64,000 nt of DNA from Paraspadella gotoi (GCA_051294375.1 CM119269.1:981645-1045644), one strand, 5' to 3'. Positions 35,520 through 47,784 are shown, counted from the stretch's first letter. Notes: generated by a model not told the origin, from the sequence alone. Numbers and translations are program-made.

Positions 35520-36115
35520 GGGGGGGGGGAAAGGGAAATGAGGGGGAAGAAAGGAAGAAAAGGAGGAGAAAAAATAAGGGAAGGGACGAGGGAGGGAAAG
35601 GAAAGACAGAGAGATAGAAGAAAGGAAAGGAAAGAGGGAAAGGAGGAGAAAAAATAAGGAAAAGGACGAGGGAGAAAGGAAAGACAGAAGTAGAAGAAAG
35701 AAAGGAAAGGAGGAGAAAAAATAAGGAAGGACGGGGAGGGAAAGGAAAGACAGAAGTAGAAGAAGGAAAGAAAGGAGGAGAAAAAAATAGGGAAAGGACG
35801 AGGAGGGGGAAAGGAAGACAAGAAGTAGAAGAAAGAAAAGAGAAAGGAGGAGAAAAAAAATAAGGGAAAGGACGAATGGGAGGGGAAAGAAAGACAGATA
35901 GTGAAGAAAGGAATAAGAAAGCGAGGAGAAAAAAAATAAAGGGGAAAGGAACGACGGGAGGGAAAGGAAAACAGAAGTAGAAGAAAGGAACGAAACAGGA
36001 GGAAAAGAAAAAAATAAGGAAAGAAAGAAAAAGGAAAAGAAAAGGAAAGGAGGAGAAAATAAGGGGGATAAGGACGCAGGCGAGGGAAAGGAAGACAGAA
36101 GTAAGAGGAAATTAT
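35520..36115. repeat. Purine minisatellite, unit about 60-65 bp
   Basis: About nine units of the type ggaaaggaggagaaaaaata, then agggaaaggacgaggaggga, then aaggaaagacagaagtagaa. All purines sit on the plus strand, so the minus strand gives long meaningless Phe/Ser/Leu frames. Confidence 0.75.
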
Positions 36116-36159
36116 CGAACGTCAGGAAAAGAAAAAGGAAGCGATGAAACACTTAAGAG

Positions 36160-36350
36160 ATAGAAGAGAGAGAAAGAGAGAGAGAGAGAGAGAGGAGATG
36201 AGAGAGAGAGAGACGAGAGAGAGATAGAGACGAGAAGAAGAGATGAGAGAGAGAGAGAGCTGACGAGAGAGACGAAGAGACGGAGATAAGAGGAGATGAG
36301 ACGATGAGAGACGGAGAGATGAGAGAGGAGAGAAGAGGAGAGAGAGAGAA
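36160..36350. repeat. Degenerate (GA)n tract
   Basis: GA dinucleotides broken by tgag and cgag interruptions. It adjoins the purine minisatellite. Confidence 0.8.
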
Positions 36351-37499
36351 ATAAAACCATTTTGGTCAAGAACAGAATAGTTCCGCTCAGTTCCGCCGAA
36401 CGAAGGGCGAAAAAAGCCCAGAGAATGAAGGGCGAAAAAAGCCGAGAGATGGCTCGGAATATCAGCGGGCAGATTGCAAAGGAAAGTGGATGGAATCGAA
36501 GGGAGAAAAAAGAAAGGAGAGAATCAACTTGGACGGTTGCGGCGAGAGAGAGGAGAGATCAAGAGGATTTTTTTTTTATGGTGATCGACTCTGGGCGGAG
36601 CGGCTTAAAACGATTATGTAGATATACAGCGGATATAGAATTTAACGTCATAGGAAGCGCAAACAGGATCGTCGGGGAAATTGTGGTGAAGAATATCGCT
36701 CTGTGCGAAAAAAGATTGGACTTTGTAGCGAGAGCGAAAGATATTCGGGTATTTTAAGTCTGAGAACTAAATCGAATTCAATTTGATAATTAATTCTTAC
36801 TTGTTGTGGACAGATCATTCTCGGTTTGAACTGGATGTTAAGAACCCCGCAAGACGTATAGGGAAATGGGTTGCTTCGATTCCAAAAATCGTGGTGAGTC
36901 ACCTGCGCAGTTTAAATCATATTTTTATATATATATATATATATTTTATTTATGAATGTTAGATAAAAGAAGTTACGAAAAGTAATGAATAGAAAATTAG
37001 AGCTGTCAACATTTAAGTCCAAATTGTGCCGAGAACGAAAATTATTCTCTTTCGCTCAGTCAGCCGCCGCCGACTTATGAAATTACTTGGGCTTGCAAAC
37101 AAATTGCGCTACAATAACAAAAGAGCAATCCCCTTAATCTTTATGAGACGTCTACTTCATTTGTAATAAACAATGTTAAACATGTCAATGTTATATAACT
37201 TGGGCTATTTACTACCCCGTCGTAATCGAGCCAACTTGGTAAACGTGAGCGCGTTAGTCGAGCGTGAGGCGCAACAACAACAACAACAACACCGAAATCC
37301 CTTCCCCCGTGAGACTCACCTGGCACGTGAGTGTCTTTCCGTGAAGGCGGTAGGAGGGCGTGATGGCCAAAACGGAAGTCGTTTGGTTCTCGCTCACTTT
37401 GGGCAGCGTCATCTTTGCGTCGTTACCTGGCAACGGAGAGTTTTTTTTTGATGACGGGTGGGGAATAGAGCGTGGGATAAGGCGGGTCGGATCGCGCGC

Positions 37500-39250
37500 G
37501 AGATGGGTAAAGATTGACGATGATTTAGAGAGAGAGAATCCCCGACTGATGAAGACGCAGAGAGGACATGAAGGGACAGTGATTATCGAGAGGAGAACGA
37601 GTCACCGAGAGCCGAGACATGACGGCCTAGCATGAGCGAGGAGAAGAAACGGCGCGGACCGAGATACAGTAGGAGAGTCCTGATGAGTTGAGACTGACGA
37701 CACGCCGCCCCTGCGCGACTGACGAGAGAGAGAGGGAGTGGACGAGAGAGGAGACGAAAGGGAGAGAGAGAAGAGAGAGGAGAACGACTCCAAAGCGGAG
37801 TTTACGGCCTACTCAGTCTAAGTAACCAGTTGATTAAAGCTAAGATAAGAGAGAGCTACCGGAGTTGGCTCAACTGAAAGTAGTCATGGATTGAATTTCT
37901 TATAGTTGGGTGACTAGCGATGTAATGCAGAATCGCCCAATACATATATTAAAAGTTTTTGTAATCTAATCAGTCGGGATTGGGCTTATCAGCAGGTATC
38001 TTGAGTCTTTAATTTTCACATTTTGGTCGGTCCGTTGTGTGTCCGCCCCCCCCCCCGAGAGAGAGAGAGCGCCCGAACCCGACGTCAAAGAGAGATGATG
38101 GTCGACGGAAGAGGCACGATCAATGAGAGATGAATAATCAGTTGCGAATATTATGATCATATGATGACTACTCGGATGAACATCGGAATGATAAATTATA
38201 TCAAAAAGTAAAGATATCGATGGATTTCGTTGATCCATACCTCTTTTAAAGGGGAAAGGCACCTAAGAGTTTGGAGGTTCGATTAATCAAAAGTAGCGGC
38301 CTGTCGCCGGCGATTTCACGCGCGATCTCCCTGCCCTTGATCCGTATGATAAAAGGCGATCGGTTCTAGTTGATGCACAGGTTGTGACCTCCGCCATGGG
38401 CCACCAGGGCTTTGGCGTAGTCATGCCTGCAAAGTCCCACCACCTGCGGGCGATCCTCGCCAAAAAAAGTGATTTAAAGCAACAAGTAAATGGCAGAATT
38501 ATCCCGGTACATTCTCCATTGCCGCTCAAAGCGCCTAAACCGAGATCTAACGCTGTCCTATATGATTGCGAATCGGACCACCACGAGGAGCCCTCCCCAC
38601 AACCCCTATCCTAAACCAAAGCCTTCCGTTATCAACTCTGTGTCTTCCCACTAACCGCGCATACAGACCACACACCAAGCAAGCCGGGGGACCCTCACCA
38701 GCGCTAGACATCTCCGTGGCCTCAACCCTTACAACCCTAACTGCGCTTCATGCAGATCAACCACCGGGGCCTTCCCCAACCCCGAGTCTACCGCTAAACT
38801 AAGCCCCCGTGATCAACGCCTCCATGCCTCCCCCAACCCTAACCCAGAGGCCCAGGCAATTCGCCTCCCGTACATCTCCGTTGCCGTCAAAACCCTAACC
38901 CTAACCGCGCATGTACGGGGAGGCCGAGTAGAAGGCCCAGAAGTGAGGGTAGGAGGCGACGAGGCACTGAGTTGAAACGGCCCGTAGGGGTTGCTTTAGG
39001 GTATAGGATGGTTTGGGGAGAGGAGGAGTCCTTGGTATGGTGTAAGTGTTTCATCAACCTGTGGGAAAGAGTAACGAAAACGATGTAAAGACTAGTGAAA
39101 TCCGCTGCAGATCATTATATTTCCCGCATGCCTTTTAATCACTGGCGATCAGCCGCGGTCCGCCAGTCAGATAGCATGGCGACAGGGGACTTTGGCACAT
39201 CGCAAACACCCCTGGGGCAGTCGTTTATCGCCCATTTTGGCGGAAGTCGC
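37500..39250. other. Noncoding mixed stretch with telomere-like islands
   Basis: Contains a GAGA-rich part (37690-37790), a 12-C run followed by GA (38047-38070), a GC-richer part with frames on both strands but no recognised product (38287-38615), and a degenerate CCCTAA-rich part (38610-38920). No gene is supported. Confidence 0.4.
38880..38912. repeat. Short telomere-like CCCTAA repeats
   Basis: Two to three CCCTAA units (aaccctaaccctaacc), with related aaccctaac pieces at 38720-38850. It fits the TTAGGG type on the other strand. Too short to be a telomere. Confidence 0.4.
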
Positions 39251-42200
39251 AGCTTTCACCATACGTGAGATTATCTCATCGTCGCTCCTACGCTAACTCC
39301 ACCTGTAGAGCGCGAAAAAAACACCCATTACTTCATCTTCGTCCTATCTCTGTACTCTCGTCTTTTGCGTCCATATATGGCGAACCGTATGGAATGAGAA
39401 TTCGGACGGTGTGCAAAAAATTTAGAGAAACAGGACATTGTCATTGATTTCAAAAAGCCTTGTATTTCTCTATAACCTGTTCTCTTATGTTTCCTATATG
39501 ATTTATATTTAATATTTGTGCTGTCCAATTATATCATATCCATTATTTCTCTACATTATTTTTGTTCATGCAACGCTAAGCTGCGACAAAGAAAACGCCA
39601 AAAGGTATTTTTTAACTATATCTCATAATGAATACCTCCGGTAAAAGATATCCAGATACAATATGATGACCAATATCTGTGTAATATTTAAGTCTTTCAA
39701 AACAAAAATCCCGACCATAAATATTAAAAATATCTAACCAAAGATTTTGGAATAAAATCCACCCCTTCTTCTGGAAGGATATTCGCTCCATTAGAAGATT
39801 TTTCCTGAATCTGACTCTCGTGGTGAGAATAAAACTTCGATGAGGGAAGTTCCAATCACGTAGGTCGTCTTTTAATTAGCAAACGCAAAAAAATATAGAA
39901 AAAACGTCAATTCACTTCCTACTATACGAACGTACTTTCAATCACGGAGTAATAAAGCATACTAATTAATGTTAAAGTAATAAAAATCTCTAAGCACAAG
40001 TTGCCTTCTTCAGACCACTTTGACCAAGGATTCCAAAATCGGACGTTCGTCATTTGTATGTTAATTCCAGGAAACCATACCTCTAGTTTCACGCATTTAC
40101 AGTCAGTGAATTTCTTTCTCAAGAGAAAAATCCTTTCATTTCTAATGATTAAAAATCAAATAAGTAATTTGTATATGATTATATACGAAAAAAAATTTTC
40201 TGTAATGCGTCCAAACGCAATCTATTTGTTCTTGTCTTACAGCATATTCTACAAAAACACGTGGCCCTTTGGCACTTTTTACAATTCCTACCATATTAAT
40301 AGTAAGCTTTACTCACCTTCCATTCGAATCATGTATCCTCTACTATTAATTTCAAAGGAGCGCGACGATATAATCTGTTCTCTAAATCTCAGTACAAATG
40401 GATGCTAGACTGCTTCTCTACATTGGTACAAATTCCCACTTCCCACAGTATAGATAGTACAAATCTTTGAGGTGCATAAACACGCTAATCTTGAGTGAGT
40501 CAATATCCCGTAAGATTTATAAGAAGCTGAGTCACAACAAGAGTATAACAATAATCTAATCTCATTAAGTGTACCTTAAAGTACCTAGACCCAAGAAAAA
40601 AAAATTTATATCGTGATGGTCTATTGAGTGATACAAGTCTTGCTCTTTAAAAAAATATAAGAAATGAATATTGAATAATATGACAGCTTTTAATCAACTT
40701 TTTTGGGATTGTAAAGATCTGGCCACAATCGGACTCTTCTTTGCTCAAGAGAGTTGTCTATCTCCACTTCCGTCTCAGACGACACTGAGCTTCGCGTGCA
40801 AATAAGCAACTACAACCAAGCCAAATCCACAAATTCCAATTTTTTATTACTATTCTAGCAGAACTCGCAAAAAGAAGAGTTACAGGAATGTTTTTGAAAT
40901 CTATGTACTCCTACATTATGCTGAAAATTAAGAAACCTGTGCTTGGAATAAATGCTTTAGTGTACATTAAACATTATTATTTATTCTGTTTATAAAAGAT
41001 TTTGTGTCTTGAGTGGACAGATCATATAGACAATATACTCCAAAACCTTTTCCTGTTGCCCCATCGAACATCGAAGCAACACTCCTGGCACACGAGTTTC
41101 TCGGCTTTAAGCGCAACCAGGAAGACTTCAGCCTTCAGCTTCCCCAGGCCAAGTTACGCGCCATCCCGCCACCACTCTTCATCGCAGGCTGCCGGTATAG
41201 GACGGTTTAACCATTACGGGGCAGGATTGGAGAGGGGTACGCTTGCTAAAAGTAAGGTTTAGGACTAGAGAGGTTTTGGGATCAGAGTTTATGAGAATTA
41301 GAAGATTAAATGTCAATAGCAGTGATTTAGTAAGACTAGGATATTTTCTATGGTTATCCATTAGAATGGCTGTTCGCTAAATTAATTCTCTTGTTGAGTA
41401 TAACAAATATTAGGCTTTTTAAGTTAGTCATGATTGAGTTAACAGGAATTGGGTGCTGTGTTTTGTGAAAAAGATCAGCCCAAATTGTTATCGTAAAAAA
41501 TATCTTAGAGTGGGCTAGATATTAGCCCGAAAAAATTTATAGTAAGTAATAGTACTTGCCTAGCAACAAAAACTAAGTGATTCCTCTTGCAAATTCTAGG
41601 ATATACATATGTTTAGTTTAATTAAACACTTTTGTATTCTCAGTGAACAGGTTAAAGATGTGCCTTAATATTTATCATACTTCCACGATAGCGTATATCT
41701 ATTCTGCTAGCTACCAGAAACTCCACGTTCGATTCGTGGTTTTCTTTGTAAACCATATGGCGTCTTTCATCTATAGTCGTCGTCCCCTCACCCAAAAGGA
41801 TAGGGGTCGACCCATGGAGGTAAAACATAGCGTCATCAACTGGTTTCCTCTCCACCACTCCTCTTTTCTTCTCGCACTCGCCATTCCCAATATAGAATCA
41901 CATCAAATCAATTCTTATACTTTATCCTTCCTTATCTCTGTTTTTGTGTGTTTACTGTTCACTTTTTTTCACATTACCTTGGAGCAAATCGGTGAAACCC
42001 ACCTCAATAACTTCTACTTTCACTCGGATTTAATTTTTTTCTAATATAATAATAATTCCACATTCTGTTAAAAACTTTTGTTAAACTGACGAACAGCAAG
42101 GTGGATAAGATATTTTACCACTCGACCTTCCCTAGTGCTAATTTTTCTTTTGCTTAGCACATATCTCCCCCCCTATACATTCTCCATACATATTCACTCC

Positions 42201-43105
42201 TAAAGTTATTAAAAACTGCTCATGTCACAATCACAAGCCAAGCATCTTTATTTAACCAATCATAACCACAGTATTACATTGAACCTATGCCAGACTATCT
42301 GACGCCATTTCTATGTTCCCAGCTTGTCTGTGATTACCACAAGTATGAAACAATTTGCACTAATAGTGTGAAGTCGTTTTCTATAATAATGGAAAATACA
42401 ATAAAAAACTTCGTGGTAAAACTACGCATACAAATTAGCAACACCAACTCTCCTTATTAGTTATTCTCTGATTCTATCGTTTAGTTGGGCACTTGCATAA
42501 GTTCATCTTTGTTATACAAGCATATAGACTATCTCTTCTCAGATCCTTACTCCAAGTGTTCTCACTATCCTTTCACACTTTTTTAAAAATTTAATATTCC
42601 TTTGCAAAGTCCATTATTATTATTAAATATTATTAAAATTTTTGCTTTGGTTCTATCAGTGTCTATAATAGTATAAACTATTTTTTGTACTTAAATAACC
42701 CTCTTTATACATCGGATCAAGCCTTCGACGAAACAAAGCCCTATGTTTCTCTTTAACCCCTATTTTCTCTATATCGGCCCAAGCGTAGATGGATAGCAAT
42801 ATTGTCTTAATATCAAGTTTTCTCAAAATAAATCCATCCCATAAATAATAGGAAATATTAACCAACAATCTTCCGGTAACTCAAACCCCTCTCTTTGGTC
42901 CTATAAGCATTTCTGCCCATTAGAAGATTTTCCGATGTGGACTCCTCGGTCTGAAAAACTTCGCCGATCGGTTAGCTCCTCTTTTTACTTTTACATTTAA
43001 AATAAAAAATTTCACCCAAAATGGGCTCCCATACTAATTCACTTTACCCCTTATTGATTCGTATTTTTCATATCCAAAATAACCACTTACATACAATATT
43101 GTAAC
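39250..43105. other. AT-rich stretch with a diverged repeat pair, no gene seen
   Basis: Long AT-rich DNA with frames up to 135 codons but no recognisable product. Two parts resemble each other in the same orientation: about 39715-39920 and 42825-43060 share 'cattagaagattttcc'-type and 'aattcacttc'-type blocks. This suggests an old dispersed element. Confidence 0.35.
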
Positions 43106-43130
43106 NNNNNNNNNNNNNNNNNNNNNNNNN
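43106..43130. other. Assembly gap, 25 N
   Basis: Exactly 25 Ns next to a (GA)n tract (43131-43163). Confidence 0.95.
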
Positions 43131-43163
43131 GAGAGAGAGAGAGAGAAAGAGAGAGAGAGAAAG

Positions 43164-44068
43164 TGAATAATGATGATGACGATGACGAAGTGAGATGATA
43201 ACCAAGAGGAGATGGGAAAGGGGCGGTCCCCTCCTTGATCCGAAAAGACGATCGAGAACCGGAAAAGAGAGGGAGATAGTTAATGGAGGAAAGAGAAAGG
43301 AAAGAAAAAAGAGAGAAGTAATCGGGAGAGAGGAAAAGAGAAGAAAAGAGAGGAAAGAGAAGCAGTCAGTGTTAATCGGTTTGTCTCTACGTAATCGGCA
43401 TCTTCGTCCTAATCCTTCTCTTTCGCTTCGTCATACGAACCGATCGGACGCAAAAGAAAACAGATTTTCTCGCCAAGATTTTTCTTTTCCTTTCATCGCG
43501 TGAATATTTATGGGTGAAGATAGAAAAAAAAAAAGCCTCCAAGAAGATTAATACGGAGTCTATTGATAAAACCTAGTTTTTATAACAGTTAATTCTCAGA
43601 GATGAATAGTAATTTTTCTTTGAAAATTATCGTTCGTCGCCACCATTGAAGTTTATTTAAAGGACGTAAAAATTAAATGCACTTTCCTTACAGATTCCTT
43701 TCGTTATAAACATTTATATCCGTTTATAAGCCTCGATCTCTTCCAAGGTCATGTAGATGGGCATTGCACATGTTGCACAAGTTCACCCCGCCAAACAGCA
43801 TGACATCTCAGTCGGCTCATGACCAAGCATTAGGAACCTGGGGGGTAGAAAATCATGAAATCCAGTTTCAAGCCCAGGAACCGTTCCATGGCTGCTAGAG
43901 GGGGTAAAATAAATAGCGGATAGCATTCTTCAGACCCATAGCGCCAAATCCAAATTCTCTTTTTTTTTAAACCAGGGCATACATGCACTCCAAAGGTTTA
44001 AGTCTTTTCAACTGTTTCTTCCACCTCCACCCCTTCCAACCCCCTCTTCCTTCTTTATCCTCTTCCTC
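43164..44068. other. Noncoding stretch
   Basis: A purine-rich start (43195-43360) followed by mixed sequence. The 102-codon plus frame at 43195-43503 is mostly Arg/Lys/Glu from purine runs and is not called. Nothing else is recognised. Confidence 0.35.
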
Positions 44069-44438
44069 NNNNNNNNNNNNNNNNNNNNNNNNNNNNNNNN
44101 NNNNNNNNNNNNNNNNNNNNNNNNNNNNNNNNNNNNNNNNNNNNNNNNNNNNNNNNNNNNNNNNNNNNNNNNNNNNNNNNNNNNNNNNNNNNNNNNNNNN
44201 NNNNNNNNNNNNNNNNNNNNNNNNNNNNNNNNNNNNNNNNNNNNNNNNNNNNNNNNNNNNNNNNNNNNNNNNNNNNNNNNNNNNNNNNNNNNNNNNNNNN
44301 NNNNNNNNNNNNNNNNNNNNNNNNNNNNNNNNNNNNNNNNNNNNNNNNNNNNNNNNNNNNNNNNNNNNNNNNNNNNNNNNNNNNNNNNNNNNNNNNNNNN
44401 NNNNNNNNNNNNNNNNNNNNNNNNNNNNNNNNNNNNNN
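44069..44438. other. Assembly gap, 370 N, flanked by the same 20-mer
   Basis: The sequence cttctttatcctcttcctc occurs immediately on both sides, so the gap probably spans a collapsed tandem array. Confidence 0.9.
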
Positions 44439-44623
44439 CTTCCTTCTTTATCCTCTTCCTCTTCCGCCTCCCAATCAATCTCTTACCAAATTCTTTCTTT
44501 CGAATTTTTCTGCTTCGAGAATCTCCGCTCAACCAGAGATTCTTCCTTTTTCGACTGTAAAAAACAGATTTTTCGATCGAGACGGAGAAAGCAACGAGGA
44601 AGAGGGTGGTTTGAGATGGCATT

Positions 44624-44890
44624 GCGATGAGGATGGTTTGAGATGGTAATTGGATTGGGGATGGTTTGAGATGGTAATTGTATTGGGGATGGTTTGAGAT
44701 GGCAATGAATTTAGGGTGGTTTGAGATGGTAATTGCATTGGGGGTGGTTTGAGATGGCAATGTATATGTAGGGTTTGAACTGGCAAGGGATTTAGGGTGG
44801 TTTGAGATGGCAATGTATTGGGGGAAGTTTGAACTGGCAACGAATTTAGGGTACTTTGAGATGGCAATGCATTGGGAGTGGTTTGAAATG
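44624..44890. repeat. 28-bp minisatellite (GATGGTTTGAGATGG)
   Basis: About nine units built on gatggtttgagatggtaatt followed by g-x-attggg, with base changes. Most unit starts are 28 bp apart. Confidence 0.8.
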
Positions 44891-45153
44891 GAAAGTCGAT
44901 ATTAATTTCAATTTCAATTTTCCAAAGTTTTTTCTCAACGTTCCTCAGTTTTCACAAATCAATTCATTCAAATATAATTTCTTTCTTGCTTCATTTTTCA
45001 TAACATTTCTGATTCTTTATTCTTTCTAATTCGATACAAATCAAAGCTTAACCTCAGACCGAATCCCTTTGCTTCTCTCTTCTCCCTCGTTCCTCCTCTG
45101 ACCCCGCGCTCTCCGCAAAAATCACCTCCGCCCACAGCGACAATTCTCCTTTG

Positions 45154-45207
45154 GTCACGTGACGATCACGTGACGTCCACGCGACGTTCACGTGACGATC
45201 ACGTGAC
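45154..45207. promoter_or_regulatory. Array of CACGTG E-boxes at 11-bp spacing
   Basis: CACGTG occurs at 45156, 45167, 45189 and 45200, with a single-base variant CACGCG at 45178, giving five sites exactly 11 bp apart. The first is GTCACGTGAC, the palindromic core bound by bHLH-zip factors of the MITF/TFE/USF type. No start site is identified nearby. Confidence 0.45.
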
Positions 45208-45300
45208 GCCCTCGGGCTCGAGTTCTTCTCTTAACACTTCGTTTCCTAAGCCAAAGATAAACCCGCCGTTTGAACTAATGAACCTTTGATGGCCTCATCT

Positions 45301-45505
45301 NNNNNNNNNNNNNNNNNNNNNNNNNNNNNNNNNNNNNNNNNNNNNNNNNNNNNNNNNNNNNNNNNNNNNNNNNNNNNNNNNNNNNNNNNNNNNNNNNNNN
45401 NNNNNNNNNNNNNNNNNNNNNNNNNNNNNNNNNNNNNNNNNNNNNNNNNNNNNNNNNNNNNNNNNNNNNNNNNNNNNNNNNNNNNNNNNNNNNNNNNNNN
45501 NNNNN
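45301..45505. other. Assembly gap, 205 N
   Basis: Precedes a coding-like fragment. Its upstream flank is ordinary sequence. Confidence 0.95.
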
Positions 45506-45674
45506 TCTACTCTGGGGTAATTTGTTTTTATGACGAGAAGTTAAGTGCGAAAGAAATATGGGATGGATTGCAAAGGTTATGGAGAGAAAGTAAAAACATC
45601 AAACGACCGGAAGGTGAAGAAGAAGAAGAAGAAGAAGAAGAAGAAGAAGAAGAAGAAGAAGAAGAAGAAGAAGA

Positions 45675-45711
<37 letters not shown>

Positions 45712-45720
45712 AAAAATAAG
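45506..45720 (+). CDS. Coding-like fragment, possible retroelement gag remnant
   Basis: The frame enters from the gap and reads 'VICFYDEKLSAKEIWDGLQR' then 'LWRESKNIKRPEG', followed by about 20 Glu codons from (GAA)n and an Arg-Glu run from (GA)n. The 'AKEIWDGLQ' part resembles the conserved start of copia-type gag (UBN2-like) proteins. That comparison is from memory and rests on about 15 residues. The downstream poly-Glu is microsatellite and probably not a functional domain. Confidence 0.3.
45617..45708. repeat. (GAA)n followed by (GA)n
   Basis: About 20 GAA units then about 15 GA units. Confidence 0.9.
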
Positions 45721-45828
45721 TGATGGACAGATAGGAAAAACAAAGACCGGAAGGAACGATAGAATAACGAAGGAAGGGAAAACTGAGGAGGAAGAGAAAA
45801 AACAGGAGAGACAAAACAAAGGAAGGAA

Positions 45829-46410
45829 NNNNNNNNNNNNNNNNNNNNNNNNNNNNNNNNNNNNNNNNNNNNNNNNNNNNNNNNNNNNNNNNNNNNNNNN
45901 NNNNNNNNNNNNNNNNNNNNNNNNNNNNNNNNNNNNNNNNNNNNNNNNNNNNNNNNNNNNNNNNNNNNNNNNNNNNNNNNNNNNNNNNNNNNNNNNNNNN
46001 NNNNNNNNNNNNNNNNNNNNNNNNNNNNNNNNNNNNNNNNNNNNNNNNNNNNNNNNNNNNNNNNNNNNNNNNNNNNNNNNNNNNNNNNNNNNNNNNNNNN
46101 NNNNNNNNNNNNNNNNNNNNNNNNNNNNNNNNNNNNNNNNNNNNNNNNNNNNNNNNNNNNNNNNNNNNNNNNNNNNNNNNNNNNNNNNNNNNNNNNNNNN
46201 NNNNNNNNNNNNNNNNNNNNNNNNNNNNNNNNNNNNNNNNNNNNNNNNNNNNNNNNNNNNNNNNNNNNNNNNNNNNNNNNNNNNNNNNNNNNNNNNNNNN
46301 NNNNNNNNNNNNNNNNNNNNNNNNNNNNNNNNNNNNNNNNNNNNNNNNNNNNNNNNNNNNNNNNNNNNNNNNNNNNNNNNNNNNNNNNNNNNNNNNNNNN
46401 NNNNNNNNNN
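45829..46410. other. Assembly gap, 582 N, flanked by the same repeat unit
   Basis: Both sides carry gagacaaaacaaaggaagga within a roughly 45-bp purine-rich unit (aactgaggaggaagagaaaa type), so the gap likely hides more units. Confidence 0.9.
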
Positions 46411-46537
46411 GAGACAAAACAAAGGAAGGAAGGGGAAACTGAGAAGGAAGGGAAAAAACAGAAGAGACAAAGCCTCTCCGATAGAAATCGACTTAAGATT
46501 GGAGCCTAGAGACAGAATCGAAAAGTCTGGGTGGGGA

Positions 46538-46588
<51 letters not shown>

Positions 46589-46826
46589 GTGTTTGAAAAG
46601 CGAATCTTTGATTGAAGGAGAGAGAGTAAAAAAAAGCATCATCTTTTTCCTCTCATACTTATCTTTCGTCAAAATGGCGCAAAAGAGAAGTAAGAAAAAC
46701 AGAGTGAGGGAATAAAAGAAAGGAGAAAGAATTAATGAAAGAAAAATATGAAAGGATTTAGATCGTTTTAAAAAAATTAACAGATGAGAATTTCAAATGA
46801 AAGTTTTTAACTGAAGAAGGGGGGAA

Positions 46827-46859
<33 letters not shown>
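46411..46859. other. Noncoding spacer with (GA)n at 46537-46585
   Basis: Purine-rich sequence between two gaps. No gene is seen. Confidence 0.5.
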
Positions 46860-47068
46860 NNNNNNNNNNNNNNNNNNNNNNNNNNNNNNNNNNNNNNNNN
46901 NNNNNNNNNNNNNNNNNNNNNNNNNNNNNNNNNNNNNNNNNNNNNNNNNNNNNNNNNNNNNNNNNNNNNNNNNNNNNNNNNNNNNNNNNNNNNNNNNNNN
47001 NNNNNNNNNNNNNNNNNNNNNNNNNNNNNNNNNNNNNNNNNNNNNNNNNNNNNNNNNNNNNNNNNNNN
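46860..47068. other. Assembly gap, 209 N inside (GA)n
   Basis: GA repeats directly abut both sides. Confidence 0.95.
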
Positions 47069-47211
47069 GAGAGAGAGAGAGAGAGAGAGAGAGAAAGAAA
47101 AAAAAGAAGCGTTGATGGAAGAATAATGGATGAGTGTTCGATGAGAACGCTCTCTGAGTCTGTCCTCTTCAACGTCTTTCCTTTCAGTCCGAGTCAGAAT
47201 GTTGAGCGGTT

Positions 47212-47425
47212 TGGTCATCATCATTATCATCGTCGTCATTGTCATCATCGTCATCGACATCTTCATCATTATTATCAAGGTTTTTATCATCATCGTCGTC
47301 ATAATAATCATAATCAACCTAACCAACATTATGATCATCATAATTATCAATTCTTCATTATCATCATTATCATTATCTTTATAATAATAATAAAAATGAT
47401 CATTTTAATCATCATCATCATCATT
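47212..47425. repeat. Degenerate trinucleotide tract (CAT/ATC/ATT)
   Basis: Low-complexity run of tcatcatcg-, ttatcatc- and aataataat-type units. Frames through it encode only Ile, His, Asp or Met runs. Confidence 0.8.
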
Positions 47426-47475
47426 TACAAATTTTGTTTATTATTAAGTCTTTTTTTCCGCATCTCACTTCCAGC

Positions 47476-47784
47476 GACTTGACTTGACTTGACTTGACTT
47501 GACTTGACTTGACTTNNNNNNNNNNNNNNNNNNNNNNNNNNNNNNNNNNNNNNNNNNNNNNNNNNNNNNNNNNNNNNNNNNNNNNNNNNNNNNNNNNNNN
47601 NNNNNNNNNNNNNNNNNNNNNNNNNNNNNNNNNNNNNNNNNNNNNNNNNNNNNNNNNNNNNNNNNNNNNNNNNNNNNNNNNNNNNNNNNNNNNNNNNNNN
47701 NNNNNNNNNNNNNNNNNNNNNNNNNNNNNNNNNNNNNNNNNNNNNNNNGACTTGACTTGACTTGACTTGACTTGACTTGACTTG
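47476..47784. repeat. (GACTT)n pentanucleotide array with internal gap
   Basis: GACTT units flank a 233-N gap (47516-47748) on both sides, so the array is at least 70 bp and perhaps over 300 bp. Confidence 0.85.

Noticed and set aside
35212-35541. 110-codon open frame in inverted duplicate X
   Set aside because: The frame is not kept in the partner at 14.4-14.8 kb, and it runs into the purine minisatellite. No recognised domain.
41709-41726. tRNA-like T-arm (CCACG TTCGATT CGTGG)
   Set aside because: No acceptor stem, D-arm or anticodon arm fits at the right distances on either side.
39250-43105. Frames of 60-135 codons in AT-rich DNA, checked for transposase or reverse transcriptase
   Set aside because: No catalytic motif could be seen on either strand. 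Only a weak repeat pair is supported.
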